DNA from: Cohnella nanjingensis
Lineage (GTDB): Bacteria > Bacillota > Bacilli > Paenibacillales > Paenibacillaceae
Assembly (NCBI RefSeq): GCF_014212125.1
Contig: NZ_JACJVP010000037.1
Location: 264-64,263, forward strand
DNA length: 64,000 nucleotides
Reading direction: 5' to 3'
Shown: positions 55,609-63,533 of the stretch, in pieces
Layout of the letters: each line of letters opens with the position of its first letter
How positions within the stretch are numbered: the stretch's first letter is position 1
Position numbers and translations under genes: made by a program
Notes under the pieces: generated by a model
Databases searched by the model: none
Told to the model about the DNA's origin: nothing
The model's input: the letters and a program-made list of their open reading frames with translations, nothing else

Positions 55609-56801
55609 GCGCGGGCGTCTTCGAAGTGGTCGGCGCGCCGCATCCGGACCGGGCCGCGCGCGTGGAGACGCTGCGCGGCATGGGCTTCGGCTGGGCCGAC
55701 CTGGATGGCGAGGCGTACTGGACGGATCAGCTCGTCGTCGTCCCGGAGCCCAAGTACGCGGAGCTCGAAGCCGCGGCCGGGCGGCTGTGGCGCGTCTTCG
55801 ACAAGGCCGTCCGCTTCGTGGCGGGACGACACGATCTGTACGCGATGATCGGCATCCCCGAAGTGCTGTGGCAGAGCCTCGATACGCTGGAGATGGCGCC
55901 CGAGGGCTTCATCAGCAGGTATGCCCGGTTCGACTTCGCGGTCTCTTCGGAAGGGGAGATCAAGCTGCTGGAGCTGAACGCGGATACGCCGACCGGCTAC
56001 GCGGAAGCGGCGGTCGCCACGCCGTGGCTATGCGCGCAATACGGCGCCCGCTCGCCGAACGCGCGCATGGCGGAGCTCGTGCGCGAAGCGTGGGCCGAGG
56101 AGCGGCCCGATACGGCGGCTTGCGTCGGCTACGGCAGCCACCTGGAGGATACGGGCACGATCGATATGCTCGTGCGCCATAGCGGGCTGGACGTGGCTTG
56201 CGAGGATTGCCTGGATCTGTGGGTGGACGAAGGGGTCCTCCGCAACGCGGAAGGCCGCGAGATCCGCCGGATGTTCGCCTTGTACCCGAAGGAGTGGATG
56301 GCGGTGGACGAAGGCGGCGACGCCCTCGCCTACGCGATGGAGACGGAACGGCTCCGGCTGTTCAATCCGCCGCACGCCATCGTGCTTCAGTCCAAAGGCC
56401 TGCAGGCGCTCATCTGGGGCCTGTACGAGCTCGAGCTGATCTTCACGCCGGAGGAGCGCGAGACGATCGGCCGCTACATGCTGCCCACGTATACCAAAGC
56501 GGTGTTCGACGGCAGCTTCGTCTCCAAGTCCATGTTCGGACGGGAAGGCGGCTCCGTCTCGCTCTTCGACGCGGAGGGCCGGCTGGAGACGAAGGACGAG
56601 GAGGGTTTCGACACGAGCGGGCTGTTCCCCTTGGTGTACCAGAAGCGGGCGGAGCTGGCGAAGGTGAAGCTCGCGAACGGGGAGTTCCACCTGCTCGTCG
56701 GGATGTTCGTGATCAACGGGGAGCCCTGCGGCCTCTTGGGACGCGCCGGCGGGCCGATCACGGGCAACGCAAGTCATTTTGTAGCGCTGGGGGTGAGCTG
56801 A
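55605..56801 (+). CDS. glutathionylspermidine-synthase-like ATP-grasp ligase
   Basis: 398 residues, TTG start overlapping the upstream stop (TTGA). It matches the C-terminal ATP-grasp synthetase domain of glutathionylspermidine synthase and E. coli YgiC/YjfC: FGWADLDGEAYWTDQ, RFDFAVSSEGEIKLLELNADTPTGYAEAA, LYPKEWM, LMLP-type ATP-site segment MLPTYTKAVFDGSFVSKSMFGREGGSVSLFD, and the end FVINGEPCGLLGRAGGPITGNASHFVALGV. It forms an amide bond with ATP; the real substrates of this branch are not known. No amidase domain is present, unlike bifunctional GspS. Confidence 0.88.
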   Translation: MSAGVFEVVGAPHPDRAARVETLRGMGFGWADLDGEAYWTDQLVVVPEPKYAELEAAAGRLWRVFDKAVRFVAGRHDLYAMIGIPEVLWQSLDTLEMAPEGFISRYARFDFAVSSEGEIKLLELNADTPTGYAEAAVATPWLCAQYGARSPNARMAELVREAWAEERPDTAACVGYGSHLEDTGTIDMLVRHSGLDVACEDCLDLWVDEGVLRNAEGREIRRMFALYPKEWMAVDEGGDALAYAMETERLRLFNPPHAIVLQSKGLQALIWGLYELELIFTPEERETIGRYMLPTYTKAVFDGSFVSKSMFGREGGSVSLFDAEGRLETKDEEGFDTSGLFPLVYQKRAELAKVKLANGEFHLLVGMFVINGEPCGLLGRAGGPITGNASHFVALGVS

Positions 56802-57500
56802 ATGAGCAACTATGGATACGAGGGGCGTCCGCCGCAACAAGGCCCGTCTTCGGCTGCGAGGATCGTCCCGGTCATCGTGATCGGCATTTTGTTCGCGATC
56901 GTCTTCGGCATCATCGCGAACGCCTGCTCGAAGCATGACGGATCGTCCTCGCTGTCTTGGTCGGGCGGCGCCGAGCGAGGCGAATCGGCCGAGTCGTCGG
57001 ATACCGTCCCTTGGGACTATCAACTGACCGAAGCGACGGTTGGCGATCTGATCGGCGGGGATATGACCCTGTTGCCTGGCAATGAGCTCATGCCGAACGA
57101 CGACAACTACGGAACCGGCGACAAGATCTGGGTGCTGGAATATATGGGCGCCGTCATGAAGACGAGCGCGGACAACCGCACCGACGTGACGCTCACGGCA
57201 TGGAAGCCGATCAAGTCGTACAAGACGAAGACGGCGGCCGACGCCGATATCGGGGAATTGAAGCTGAACCTGAAGACGGAAGTCGACTTGATCGGCGTTT
57301 ACAAGACGACTTATCAAGGGAAGACGCGCGAGTTCGCCGTCCTGCAGCTGCCGTCCGGGCAGACGGTGAAGCAGCCGATCGACGACGATCGCTACGCAAA
57401 GCTGAAGCCGCTGAAGAAGGTCGGCGTCGTTCTGGAAGAAGTGCACGATTATAGCCAATATGATCTGGCTTATGCCAAGTTTCGGGGGTGGGCCGCGTGA
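56802..57500 (+). CDS. membrane-anchored protein of the ATP-grasp cluster
   Basis: 232 residues, starting directly after the ligase stop. One membrane helix at about residues 22-44 after a short Gln/Pro-rich start; the rest (SDTVPWDYQLTEATVGDLIGGDM, KIWVLEYMGAV, VLQLPSGQTVKQPIDDDRY) looks like an extracellular beta-rich domain with a beta-barrel-like second part. I do not recognise the family. The stop overlaps the DUF350 gene start, so it is translationally coupled. Confidence 0.72.
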   Translation: MSNYGYEGRPPQQGPSSAARIVPVIVIGILFAIVFGIIANACSKHDGSSSLSWSGGAERGESAESSDTVPWDYQLTEATVGDLIGGDMTLLPGNELMPNDDNYGTGDKIWVLEYMGAVMKTSADNRTDVTLTAWKPIKSYKTKTAADADIGELKLNLKTEVDLIGVYKTTYQGKTREFAVLQLPSGQTVKQPIDDDRYAKLKPLKKVGVVLEEVHDYSQYDLAYAKFRGWAA

Positions 57501-57886
57501 TCGTGGTCAATATTGTCATTAGCGTCGCCGTCATTATCGTCTTGCAGCTGCTCGGCATGGTCGTATTCGGCTGGATGACGCCGTTCAATGACCTGGAGGA
57601 GCTGAAACGGGGCAACGCGGCGGTCGGGCTGGCGATGGGCGGCAAGTTCATGTCTACGGCCATCGTGCTCGGGGTGGCGGCCTATACGAACAGCTCGATC
57701 TGGCACATGATGCTGTGGTTCGCTGTCGGGTACGTCTGTCTCGTGATCGCCTATTGGATATTCGAATGGGCGACGCCGGGGCTGAAGCTGTCCGATCATC
57801 TGAAGCAGGGCAACGTCGCGGTCGGCATCCTGCTGGCGTGCGTCTACGTCGGCACCAGCTTCGCGATCGGCAGCTTGATTATTTAG
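57497..57886 (+). CDS. DUF350 (YjfL-like) membrane protein
   Basis: 129 residues from GTG 57497, which overlaps the previous stop and has GGGGGTG upstream. Four membrane segments with the DUF350 pattern repeated twice: DLEELKRGNAAVGLAMGGKFM and LSDHLKQGNVAVGILLACVYVG. DUF350 proteins recur next to YjfC/YgiC-type ATP-grasp ligases and envelope-stress genes. Function unknown; a membrane channel or anchor role is a guess. Confidence 0.85.
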   Translation: MIVVNIVISVAVIIVLQLLGMVVFGWMTPFNDLEELKRGNAAVGLAMGGKFMSTAIVLGVAAYTNSSIWHMMLWFAVGYVCLVIAYWIFEWATPGLKLSDHLKQGNVAVGILLACVYVGTSFAIGSLII

Positions 57887-57928
57887 CCGGGGGAACGCTC
57901 GGTTCGTTCCAGGAATGTCATGAATTTC

Positions 57929-57957
57929 TTGACGCTGCTTCGCTTTCCGCATAGACT
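57929..57957 (+). promoter_or_regulatory. sigma-A promoter of the gcv operon
   Basis: TTGACG (57929-57934), 17-bp spacer and TAGACT (57952-57957), just upstream of the glycine riboswitch. Confidence 0.75.
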
Positions 57958-57987
57958 GGGGTAGACAAGTGAATAAGCGGATGAAGG

Positions 57988-58195
57988 TAGCGGGAGAGAT
58001 TGCCTGCAGGACGGGGCGACGCCGAAGGAGTAAACCGTCAGGTGAATCTCTCAGGCAAAAGGACCTCTACCGGACGCGCCTCTGGAGAGCATCCCGCGAG
58101 CGGGATCACCCAAGGGGATACTTGCAACGGACCGGTCGCCGGGCGCGATCCTCCGCTGCGAGGCAACTCTCAGGTACCAAGGACAGAGCAGAGAA
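57988..58195 (+). ncRNA. tandem glycine riboswitch
   Basis: Two glycine aptamers in a row. The first (about 57990-58070) has CGGGAGAG, GCCGAAGGAG, AAACCGTCAGGTGAA, CTCTCAGGCAAAAGGAC. The second (about 58080-58195) has CTGGAGAGC, CCAAGGGG, GCAACTCTCAGGTACCAAGGACAGAG. This double arrangement is the typical cooperative glycine sensor that turns on glycine cleavage genes when glycine is abundant. An ORF reading through it into gcvT is not real. Confidence 0.95.
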
Positions 58196-58256
58196 TGGAA
58201 GCGTGCCGCCGGATACGGCGATGCATGCTGAGATTCTTTGCCTGTCCTTTTTTGTG
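58181..58256 (+). terminator. terminator in the glycine riboswitch platform
   Basis: GGACAGAGCAGAGAAT pairs imperfectly with ATTCTTTGCCTGTCC, followed by TTTTTTG. A small GCCGCC-type hairpin lies inside. Its 5' arm overlaps the end of the second aptamer, so glycine binding should block it. Confidence 0.75.
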
Positions 58257-58280
58257 CCCACTACAAGGCGAGGTGAGAGA

Positions 58281-59405
58281 ATGAGCGATCCGCGAAGAAC
58301 GCCGCTGTACCCGCGATATGCGGACTACCCGGCATCGCGCTGCATCGACTTCGGAGGCTGGGAGATGCCGGTACAGTTCTACGGCATTCAGCAAGAGCAT
58401 GAGGCGGTTCGCCGGCAAGCCGGATTGTTCGACGTGTCCCACATGGGCGAGCTGGAGGTGACGGGCGCCGATGCGGAGCGGTTCCTGCAGCGGCTCACGA
58501 CGAACGACGTGTCGCGGTTGGCGGCAGGCCAGGCGCAGTACACGCTGCTCTGCCATCCGGACGGGGGCGTGCAGGACGACTTGCTGGTCTACATGCTGGC
58601 GCAAGAGCGGTATCTGCTCGTGGTCAACGCCGCCAATGCGGACGCGGACCGGGAATGGCTGAGCAGTCACCTTCAAGGGGATGTCACGCTGACGGACCGT
58701 TCGGCTGACACGGCGCTGCTCGCCTTGCAAGGGCCGCTCGCGGCATCGATCCTGTCGCGCGTCACGGATGCGCCGATCGGCGCGCTCGCGCCGTTCCGCT
58801 TCCTCCAAAACGCGGAGGTGTGCGGCGCCCGCGCGTTGGTGTCGCGCACCGGCTATACCGGCGAGGACGGCTTCGAGCTCTATCTGGACGCGGGCGACGC
58901 GCTGCGCGTATGGGACGGCCTGCTCCAGGCGGGCGCGCCGGACGGTCTTCTCCCGATCGGCCTGGGGGCGCGGGATACGCTGCGCTTCGAGGCGCGGCTG
59001 CCGCTCTACGGCCATGAACTGTCGCGGGAGATCACGCCGCTGGAGGCGGGGCTGGCGCCCTTCGTGAAGCTGGGCAAGGCAGGCGGGTTCATCGGCCGGG
59101 AGGCGCTCGCGAAGCAGCAGCGGGAAGGCGTGCCGCGCAAGCTGGTCGGCGTGGAGGTGCTGGACCGCGGCATTCCGCGCGCGCCCTATGCCGTCTATGC
59201 GGGCGAACGGCGGATCGGGGAGATCACGACGGGTACGCAATCCCCGACGCTGAAGCGGAACCTCGGGCTCGCCCTCGTCGAGGCGGCGTATGCGGCGCGG
59301 GGTACCGAGGTCGAAGTCGAGATTCGCGGCAAACGGCTGAAGGCGGTCGTGGTCGCAACGCCATTCTACAAGCGGCAGCTACCCGAAGGAGGGGACCGAT
59401 CGTGA
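58281..59405 (+). CDS. gcvT: glycine cleavage system aminomethyltransferase (T protein)
   Basis: 374 residues from ATG 58281, with GCGAGGTGAGA upstream. It releases ammonia from the aminomethyl-lipoyl group of GcvH and transfers the carbon to tetrahydrofolate. Family motifs: FGGWEMPVQFYGIQQEHEAVR, FDVSHMGE, RTGYTGEDGFELY, GARDTLRFEARLPLYGHEL and GEITTGTQSPTLKRNLGLA. First gene after the glycine riboswitch and overlapping gcvPA by four bases. Confidence 0.96.
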   Translation: MSDPRRTPLYPRYADYPASRCIDFGGWEMPVQFYGIQQEHEAVRRQAGLFDVSHMGELEVTGADAERFLQRLTTNDVSRLAAGQAQYTLLCHPDGGVQDDLLVYMLAQERYLLVVNAANADADREWLSSHLQGDVTLTDRSADTALLALQGPLAASILSRVTDAPIGALAPFRFLQNAEVCGARALVSRTGYTGEDGFELYLDAGDALRVWDGLLQAGAPDGLLPIGLGARDTLRFEARLPLYGHELSREITPLEAGLAPFVKLGKAGGFIGREALAKQQREGVPRKLVGVEVLDRGIPRAPYAVYAGERRIGEITTGTQSPTLKRNLGLALVEAAYAARGTEVEVEIRGKRLKAVVVATPFYKRQLPEGGDRS

Positions 59406-60757
59406 CAAAGCATCGTTATCTGCCGATGACGGCGCGGGACGAGGCCGAGATGCTGGCTGTCATCGGGGCGTCGGCAATGGAGGACTTGTTCGCGGATATC
59501 CCTGCGTCCGTCCGCTATACCGGCGATCTGCCGATCTCCGGCGCGCTGGACGAAGCCGCCCTGCTCCGGCACCTGCGGGCGCTCGCGGACCGCAACGCGG
59601 ACTTCGACCGCTACGCGAGCTTCCTCGGCGCCGGCATCTACGACCACCAGATCCCGGTCGTCATCAACCATGTCATCTCCCGCTCGGAGTTCTATACCGC
59701 CTATACGCCTTACCAGCCGGAGATTAGCCAGGGCGAGCTGCAGGCAATCTTCGAGTTCCAGTCCTACATCTGCGAGCTGACCGGCATGAAGGTCGCCAAC
59801 GCCAGCATGTACGACGGGGCGACCGCGCTCGCCGAAGCGGCGGCGCTGGCGAGCGGAGCGACGAAGCGCAAGCGGATCGTCGTCTCCCGCGCCGTCCATC
59901 CGGAGGCGCGGGAGATTGTGCGGACTTCGGCCCGCGGCTTGGGGCTTGAGATCGTCGAGGTCGGCTGCGCGGACGGCGTCACCGATCTGGGCGCGCTGTC
60001 GGCCGCCATCGACGCGGATACGGCGGCGGTGCTCGTGCAGACGCCCAACTTCTTCGGTTGCCTGGAGGACATTCCCGCGATCGAAGCGCTCATCCACGCG
60101 CGCCAGGGCCTGCTCGTCATGAGCGTGAACCCGCTCTCCCTCGGGCTGCTGGAGTCACCGGGCGCGCTCGGCGCCGACATCGTCGTCGGCGACGCGCAGC
60201 CGCTCGGCATCCCGGCCTCGCTCGGCGGCCCGACCTGCGGCTTCTTCGCGGTGACGGAGGCGCTCATGCGCCGGATGCCGGGACGGATCGTCGGTCAGAC
60301 GACGGACAGCGAAGGCCGGCGCGGCTTCGTGCTTACGCTGCAGGCGCGGGAGCAGCATATCCGCCGCGAGAAGGCGACGTCCAACATCTGCTCGAATCAG
60401 GCGCTGCTGGCGCTGAGCGCTTCGGTCTACCTGTCCGTCATGGGGCGCGAGGGCATGCGCGAGGTCGCTTCGCTCAATCTGAGCAAGGCCCGCTACGCGC
60501 AGGGCAAGCTCGAGGCGCTGGGCGGATGCGCCCTGCCGTTCTCGGCGCCGAGCTTCAATGAATTCGTCGTGAAGCTGCCGGAAGGGACCGATATCTCCGC
60601 GCTTCAGGCGAAGCTGCTCGCCGCCGGGTACATCGGCGGCTACGATCTGGGTCGGACCTATCCCGAGCTGGCCGGGCATCTGCTGGTAGCCGTCACCGAA
60701 CGCAGAACGAGAGAAGAGATGGACGGCTTCGTCCGCGCGCTGGAGGCGAGTCTATGA
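59402..60757 (+). CDS. gcvPA: glycine dehydrogenase (decarboxylating) subunit 1
   Basis: 451 residues, GTG start inside the gcvT stop. N-terminal half of the P protein, which decarboxylates glycine with PLP and passes the aminomethyl group to GcvH. Motifs: [41 protein letters not shown] type region, [11 protein letters not shown], and [11 protein letters not shown]. The PLP-lysine is on the other subunit. Overlaps gcvPB by four bases. Confidence 0.96.
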   Translation: MTKHRYLPMTARDEAEMLAVIGASAMEDLFADIPASVRYTGDLPISGALDEAALLRHLRALADRNADFDRYASFLGAGIYDHQIPVVINHVISRSEFYTAYTPYQPEISQGELQAIFEFQSYICELTGMKVANASMYDGATALAEAAALASGATKRKRIVVSRAVHPEAREIVRTSARGLGLEIVEVGCADGVTDLGALSAAIDADTAAVLVQTPNFFGCLEDIPAIEALIHARQGLLVMSVNPLSLGLLESPGALGADIVVGDAQPLGIPASLGGPTCGFFAVTEALMRRMPGRIVGQTTDSEGRRGFVLTLQAREQHIRREKATSNICSNQALLALSASVYLSVMGREGMREVASLNLSKARYAQGKLEALGGCALPFSAPSFNEFVVKLPEGTDISALQAKLLAAGYIGGYDLGRTYPELAGHLLVAVTERRTREEMDGFVRALEASL

Positions 60758-62217
60758 ACGCGAATCGAGAGAAAGCGCTGATCTTCGAGATGAGCAAGCC
60801 GGGCCGGGTCGCCTATTCGCTGCCAGACTGCGACGTGCCCGAGGCGGCGCCCGCATCGGTCATCCCGGAACGTCTGCTGCGCGCCAAGCCGGCGGCGCTG
60901 CCGGAAGTGTACGAGGTCGACGTCATCCGGCATTACACGGAGCTGTCTCGCCGCAACTTCGGCGTGGACAACGGCTTTTACCCGCTGGGCTCCTGTACGA
61001 TGAAGTACAATCCGAAGCTCAATGAGGACGCGGCGCGACTGCCCGGCTTCGCCAAGATTCATCCGTACCAGCCGGAGACGAGCCTGCAGGGCGCGATGGA
61101 GCTGCTCTATACTTTGCAGCGCGATCTGGCGGCGCTCACGGGCATGGACCAGGTGACGCTGCAGCCCGCGGCCGGCGCGCACGGCGAATGGACGGGACTG
61201 ATGCTCATTCGCGCGTACCACGAGCGCCGGGGCGAACGCCGCACGAAGGTGATCGTGCCGGACAGTTCGCACGGGACGAATCCGTCCAGCGCGACGGTGG
61301 CGGGATTCGAGACGATCACGATCCCGTCGGACGCGCAGGGGCTGGTCGATCTCGAAGCGCTTCGCGCGGCGGTCGGCGACGACACGGCGGCGCTCATGCT
61401 GACCAACCCGAACACGCTCGGCCGGTTCGAGGCGCAGATCGACGAGATCGCCGGCATCGTGCACGCGGCCGGCGGTTTGCTCTATTATGACGGCGCCAAC
61501 TCCAACGCGATCATGGGGATCGCCCGCCCCGGCGACATGGGCTTCGACGTGGTGCATCTGAATCTGCACAAGACGATGAGCACGCCGCACGGCGGCGGCG
61601 GTCCCGGCGCGGGACCGGTCGGCGTGAAGTCCCGCCTGATCCCGTTCCTGCCGAAGCCGATCGTCGAGCGGCGGGGGGACGGCACGTACTACTGGGACGA
61701 GGACCGTCCGCTGTCGATCGGTCGCGTGAAGCCCTACTACGGCAACTTCGGCATTCTGGTGCGGGCGTACGCGTATATTCGGAGCTACGGACCCGCGGGC
61801 CTGCGGCGCGTCTCCGAGTGCGCCGTGCTGAACGCCAACTACATGATGCACCGGCTGGCGCCTTATTACGAAGTGGCGTACCCGGGCGTCTGCAAGCACG
61901 AGTTCGTCCTGTCGGGCAAGCGGCTCCGGGCGTTCGGCGTCCGGACGCTGGACGTCGCCAAGCGGCTGCTCGATTTCGGTTACCACCCGCCTACGATCTA
62001 CTTCCCGCTGAACGTCGAGGAGTGCATCATGATCGAGCCGACGGAGACGGAGAGCAAGGAGACGCTCGACGGCTTCATCGACGTCATGATTCAGATCGCC
62101 AGGGAGGCGGAGGACGATCCGAATCTCCTCCTGCAGGCGCCGCATACGACGATCGTGAAGCGGCTCGACGAGGCGACGGCCGCCCGCAGACCGGTGCTCT
62201 ACTGCAACTGCGAGTGA
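60754..62217 (+). CDS. gcvPB: glycine dehydrogenase (decarboxylating) subunit 2
   Basis: 487 residues. C-terminal half of the P protein with the PLP-binding Lys273 in [18 protein letters not shown]. Further family motifs are [37 protein letters not shown] and [11 protein letters not shown]. Together with GcvPA it forms the active heterotetramer. Coupled to gcvPA by an ATGA overlap and followed by gcvH after about 100 bases. Confidence 0.96.
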   Translation: MNANREKALIFEMSKPGRVAYSLPDCDVPEAAPASVIPERLLRAKPAALPEVYEVDVIRHYTELSRRNFGVDNGFYPLGSCTMKYNPKLNEDAARLPGFAKIHPYQPETSLQGAMELLYTLQRDLAALTGMDQVTLQPAAGAHGEWTGLMLIRAYHERRGERRTKVIVPDSSHGTNPSSATVAGFETITIPSDAQGLVDLEALRAAVGDDTAALMLTNPNTLGRFEAQIDEIAGIVHAAGGLLYYDGANSNAIMGIARPGDMGFDVVHLNLHKTMSTPHGGGGPGAGPVGVKSRLIPFLPKPIVERRGDGTYYWDEDRPLSIGRVKPYYGNFGILVRAYAYIRSYGPAGLRRVSECAVLNANYMMHRLAPYYEVAYPGVCKHEFVLSGKRLRAFGVRTLDVAKRLLDFGYHPPTIYFPLNVEECIMIEPTETESKETLDGFIDVMIQIAREAEDDPNLLLQAPHTTIVKRLDEATAARRPVLYCNCE

Positions 62218-62318
62218 GCCGGGCGACGGCATCGGGAGGAGCGGAAACCGAGGATGGATCCGGAAGCGCGCTGTAGCCGGGGGAATCCCCCTGAATCAAC
62301 CCAAACGGAGGATGGCCA

Positions 62319-62714
62319 ATGAGCGAGATTCGAGAGGAACTGCGTTATTCCGAGGAACATGAGTGGGCTTCGCCGCCCGCAGCGCAAGGGAGGGTCGTCC
62401 GCATCGGCATTACGGACCATGCCCAGAGCCAGCTGGGCGACATCGTCTTCGTCGAGCTGCCGTCCGTCGGCGCGGCGGTCTATGCGGGAGAGAGCATCGG
62501 CGCGATCGAGTCGGTCAAGACGGTCTCCGAGCTGTACAGCCCGGTCACCGGCAAGGTCGTGCGGGTGAATGACGGCTTGCTCGATCACCCCGAACGGGTG
62601 AACGAATCGCCCTACGAAGAGGGCTGGATCGCGGAAGTCGAACTCGACGCGGAGGCGGACGAGGCGCTGGGGGGACTGCTCACCGCTCAGCAGTACGGAG
62701 AATTGACGAAGTAG
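62319..62714 (+). CDS. gcvH: glycine cleavage system H protein
   Basis: 131 residues, ATG 62319 with GGAGGATGGCC upstream. Lipoyl carrier that shuttles the aminomethyl group among P, T and L proteins. Lipoylated Lys67 in ESVKTVSE; other motifs are [27 protein letters not shown] and [10 protein letters not shown]. Many organisms keep gcvH apart; here it closes the operon. No lipoamide dehydrogenase or lipoate ligase gene is nearby. Confidence 0.96.
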   Translation: MSEIREELRYSEEHEWASPPAAQGRVVRIGITDHAQSQLGDIVFVELPSVGAAVYAGESIGAIESVKTVSELYSPVTGKVVRVNDGLLDHPERVNESPYEEGWIAEVELDAEADEALGGLLTAQQYGELTK

Positions 62715-62749
62715 CGCCGGGCTCGAATTGCCATGCCGGAGCGCATAAC

Positions 62750-62800
62750 CGCAGCAGCTGTCCCGAAGGTCGATTCCGACCCGGGGACAGCTGCTTTTTC
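62750..62800 (+). terminator. terminator of the gcv operon
   Basis: AGCAGCTGTCCC pairs with GGGACAGCTGCT, with GGTCG and CGACC extending inside, followed by TTTTC. Confidence 0.85.
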
Positions 62801-62805
62801 ATTTG

Positions 62806-62901
62806 TCATACGGCATTTATAAGTTTCACGCCTCTCCATTTCTGTATGACCGCCGATAGAAACGTGTCGGCGCCTGGGGAAGCGTCAGAGCCGTTTTACT
62901 T
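62806..62901 (+). repeat. dispersed intergenic repeat, copy D
   Basis: TATAAGTTTCACGCC (62818-62832), GACCGCCGATAGAAACGTGT and GAGCCGTTTTACTTG. More diverged than the others in its 3' hairpin block. It follows the gcv terminator. Confidence 0.72.
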
Positions 62902-62975
62902 GTAGGGGCGGCTTCATCGGCCGTACAAGATAGGGGTAAACTTATCCTTTCCGACTAACTTCGGGAAGCAATAAC

Positions 62976-63153
62976 TTGCAAAAGTACAACTTTTTTTGCC
63001 CATTTTGGCGTTAGGAAGGAAAAAACTTGTAAACATACAACTTATTTGGGCCAAAATCACCGAACGAGCGAAAAGGGGCCGAATAAGTGGTACGTTTGCA
63101 ACTATTTCTTGTTTGGGCGACGTTAGCGGCGAAAAAAGTGGTACATTTACAAC
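62976..63153. repeat. four-unit array with 51-61-51-bp spacing
   Basis: 15-bp units begin at 62976, 63027, 63088 and 63139. The first two read TTGCAAAAGTACAAC and TTGTAAACATACAAC; the last two read TGGTACGTTTGCAAC and TGGTACATTTACAAC, the opposite orientation. Spacing is 51, 61 and 51 bp, the same as at 45349-45526. Confidence 0.8.
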
Positions 63154-63212
63154 TTTTTCTGTCTGCTGCCTGCTGCCGGCAGTTTTTTGGTCATACGCGC
63201 CTAGACGTATCA

Positions 63213-63304
63213 GGACAGAAAGTATAAGTTTCACGCTACTTTGCTGATAAGTCTCCGATAAAAACGTGTCGCCGCTTGGCAAGACGGCAAAGCCGGTTTT
63301 ACTT
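63213..63304 (+). repeat. dispersed intergenic repeat, copy B
   Basis: GTATAAGTTTCAC (63222-63234), TCTCCGATAAAAACGTGT and AAGACGGCAAAGCCG followed by GTTTTACTTGG. Confidence 0.82.
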
Positions 63305-63308
63305 GGCC

Positions 63309-63402
63309 ATACAGAGTGTATAAGTTTCACGCCTATCCATTTCTGTCAGACCGCCGATAAAAACGTGTTACCCTCTTCCGAGAAGACGGCAAAGCCGGTT
63401 TT
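63309..63402 (+). repeat. dispersed intergenic repeat, copy C
   Basis: GTATAAGTTTCACGCC (63318-63333), CGCCGATAAAAACGTGT and AAGACGGCAAAGCCG followed by GTTTTACTTGG. It is in tandem with copy B, 96 bp on. A decayed 5' half (TTACACGCTTATTCATTTG, about 63418-63436) follows. Confidence 0.82.
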
Positions 63403-63533
63403 ACTTGGCCATACGGGTTACACGCTTATTCATTTGTGTATGACCGTCCGAAAGGAATGAACGCCGACCGTGAACCTATCGTAAAGTTATGACAATAGGA
63501 TAGACGAATGGCCATTCAGAAAGGAGCAGCCCA

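Noticed and set aside
57969-58280. N-terminal extension of gcvT by 104 codons
   Set aside because: It runs through the tandem glycine riboswitch and terminator; ATG 58281 has its own ribosome site and matches family length.
62914-63330. 138-residue minus-strand ORF with repeated Cys-Thr-Phe motifs
   Set aside because: It is the translation of the 51-61-51 array and a dispersed repeat; the same pattern appears at 45.4 kb without any start signal.
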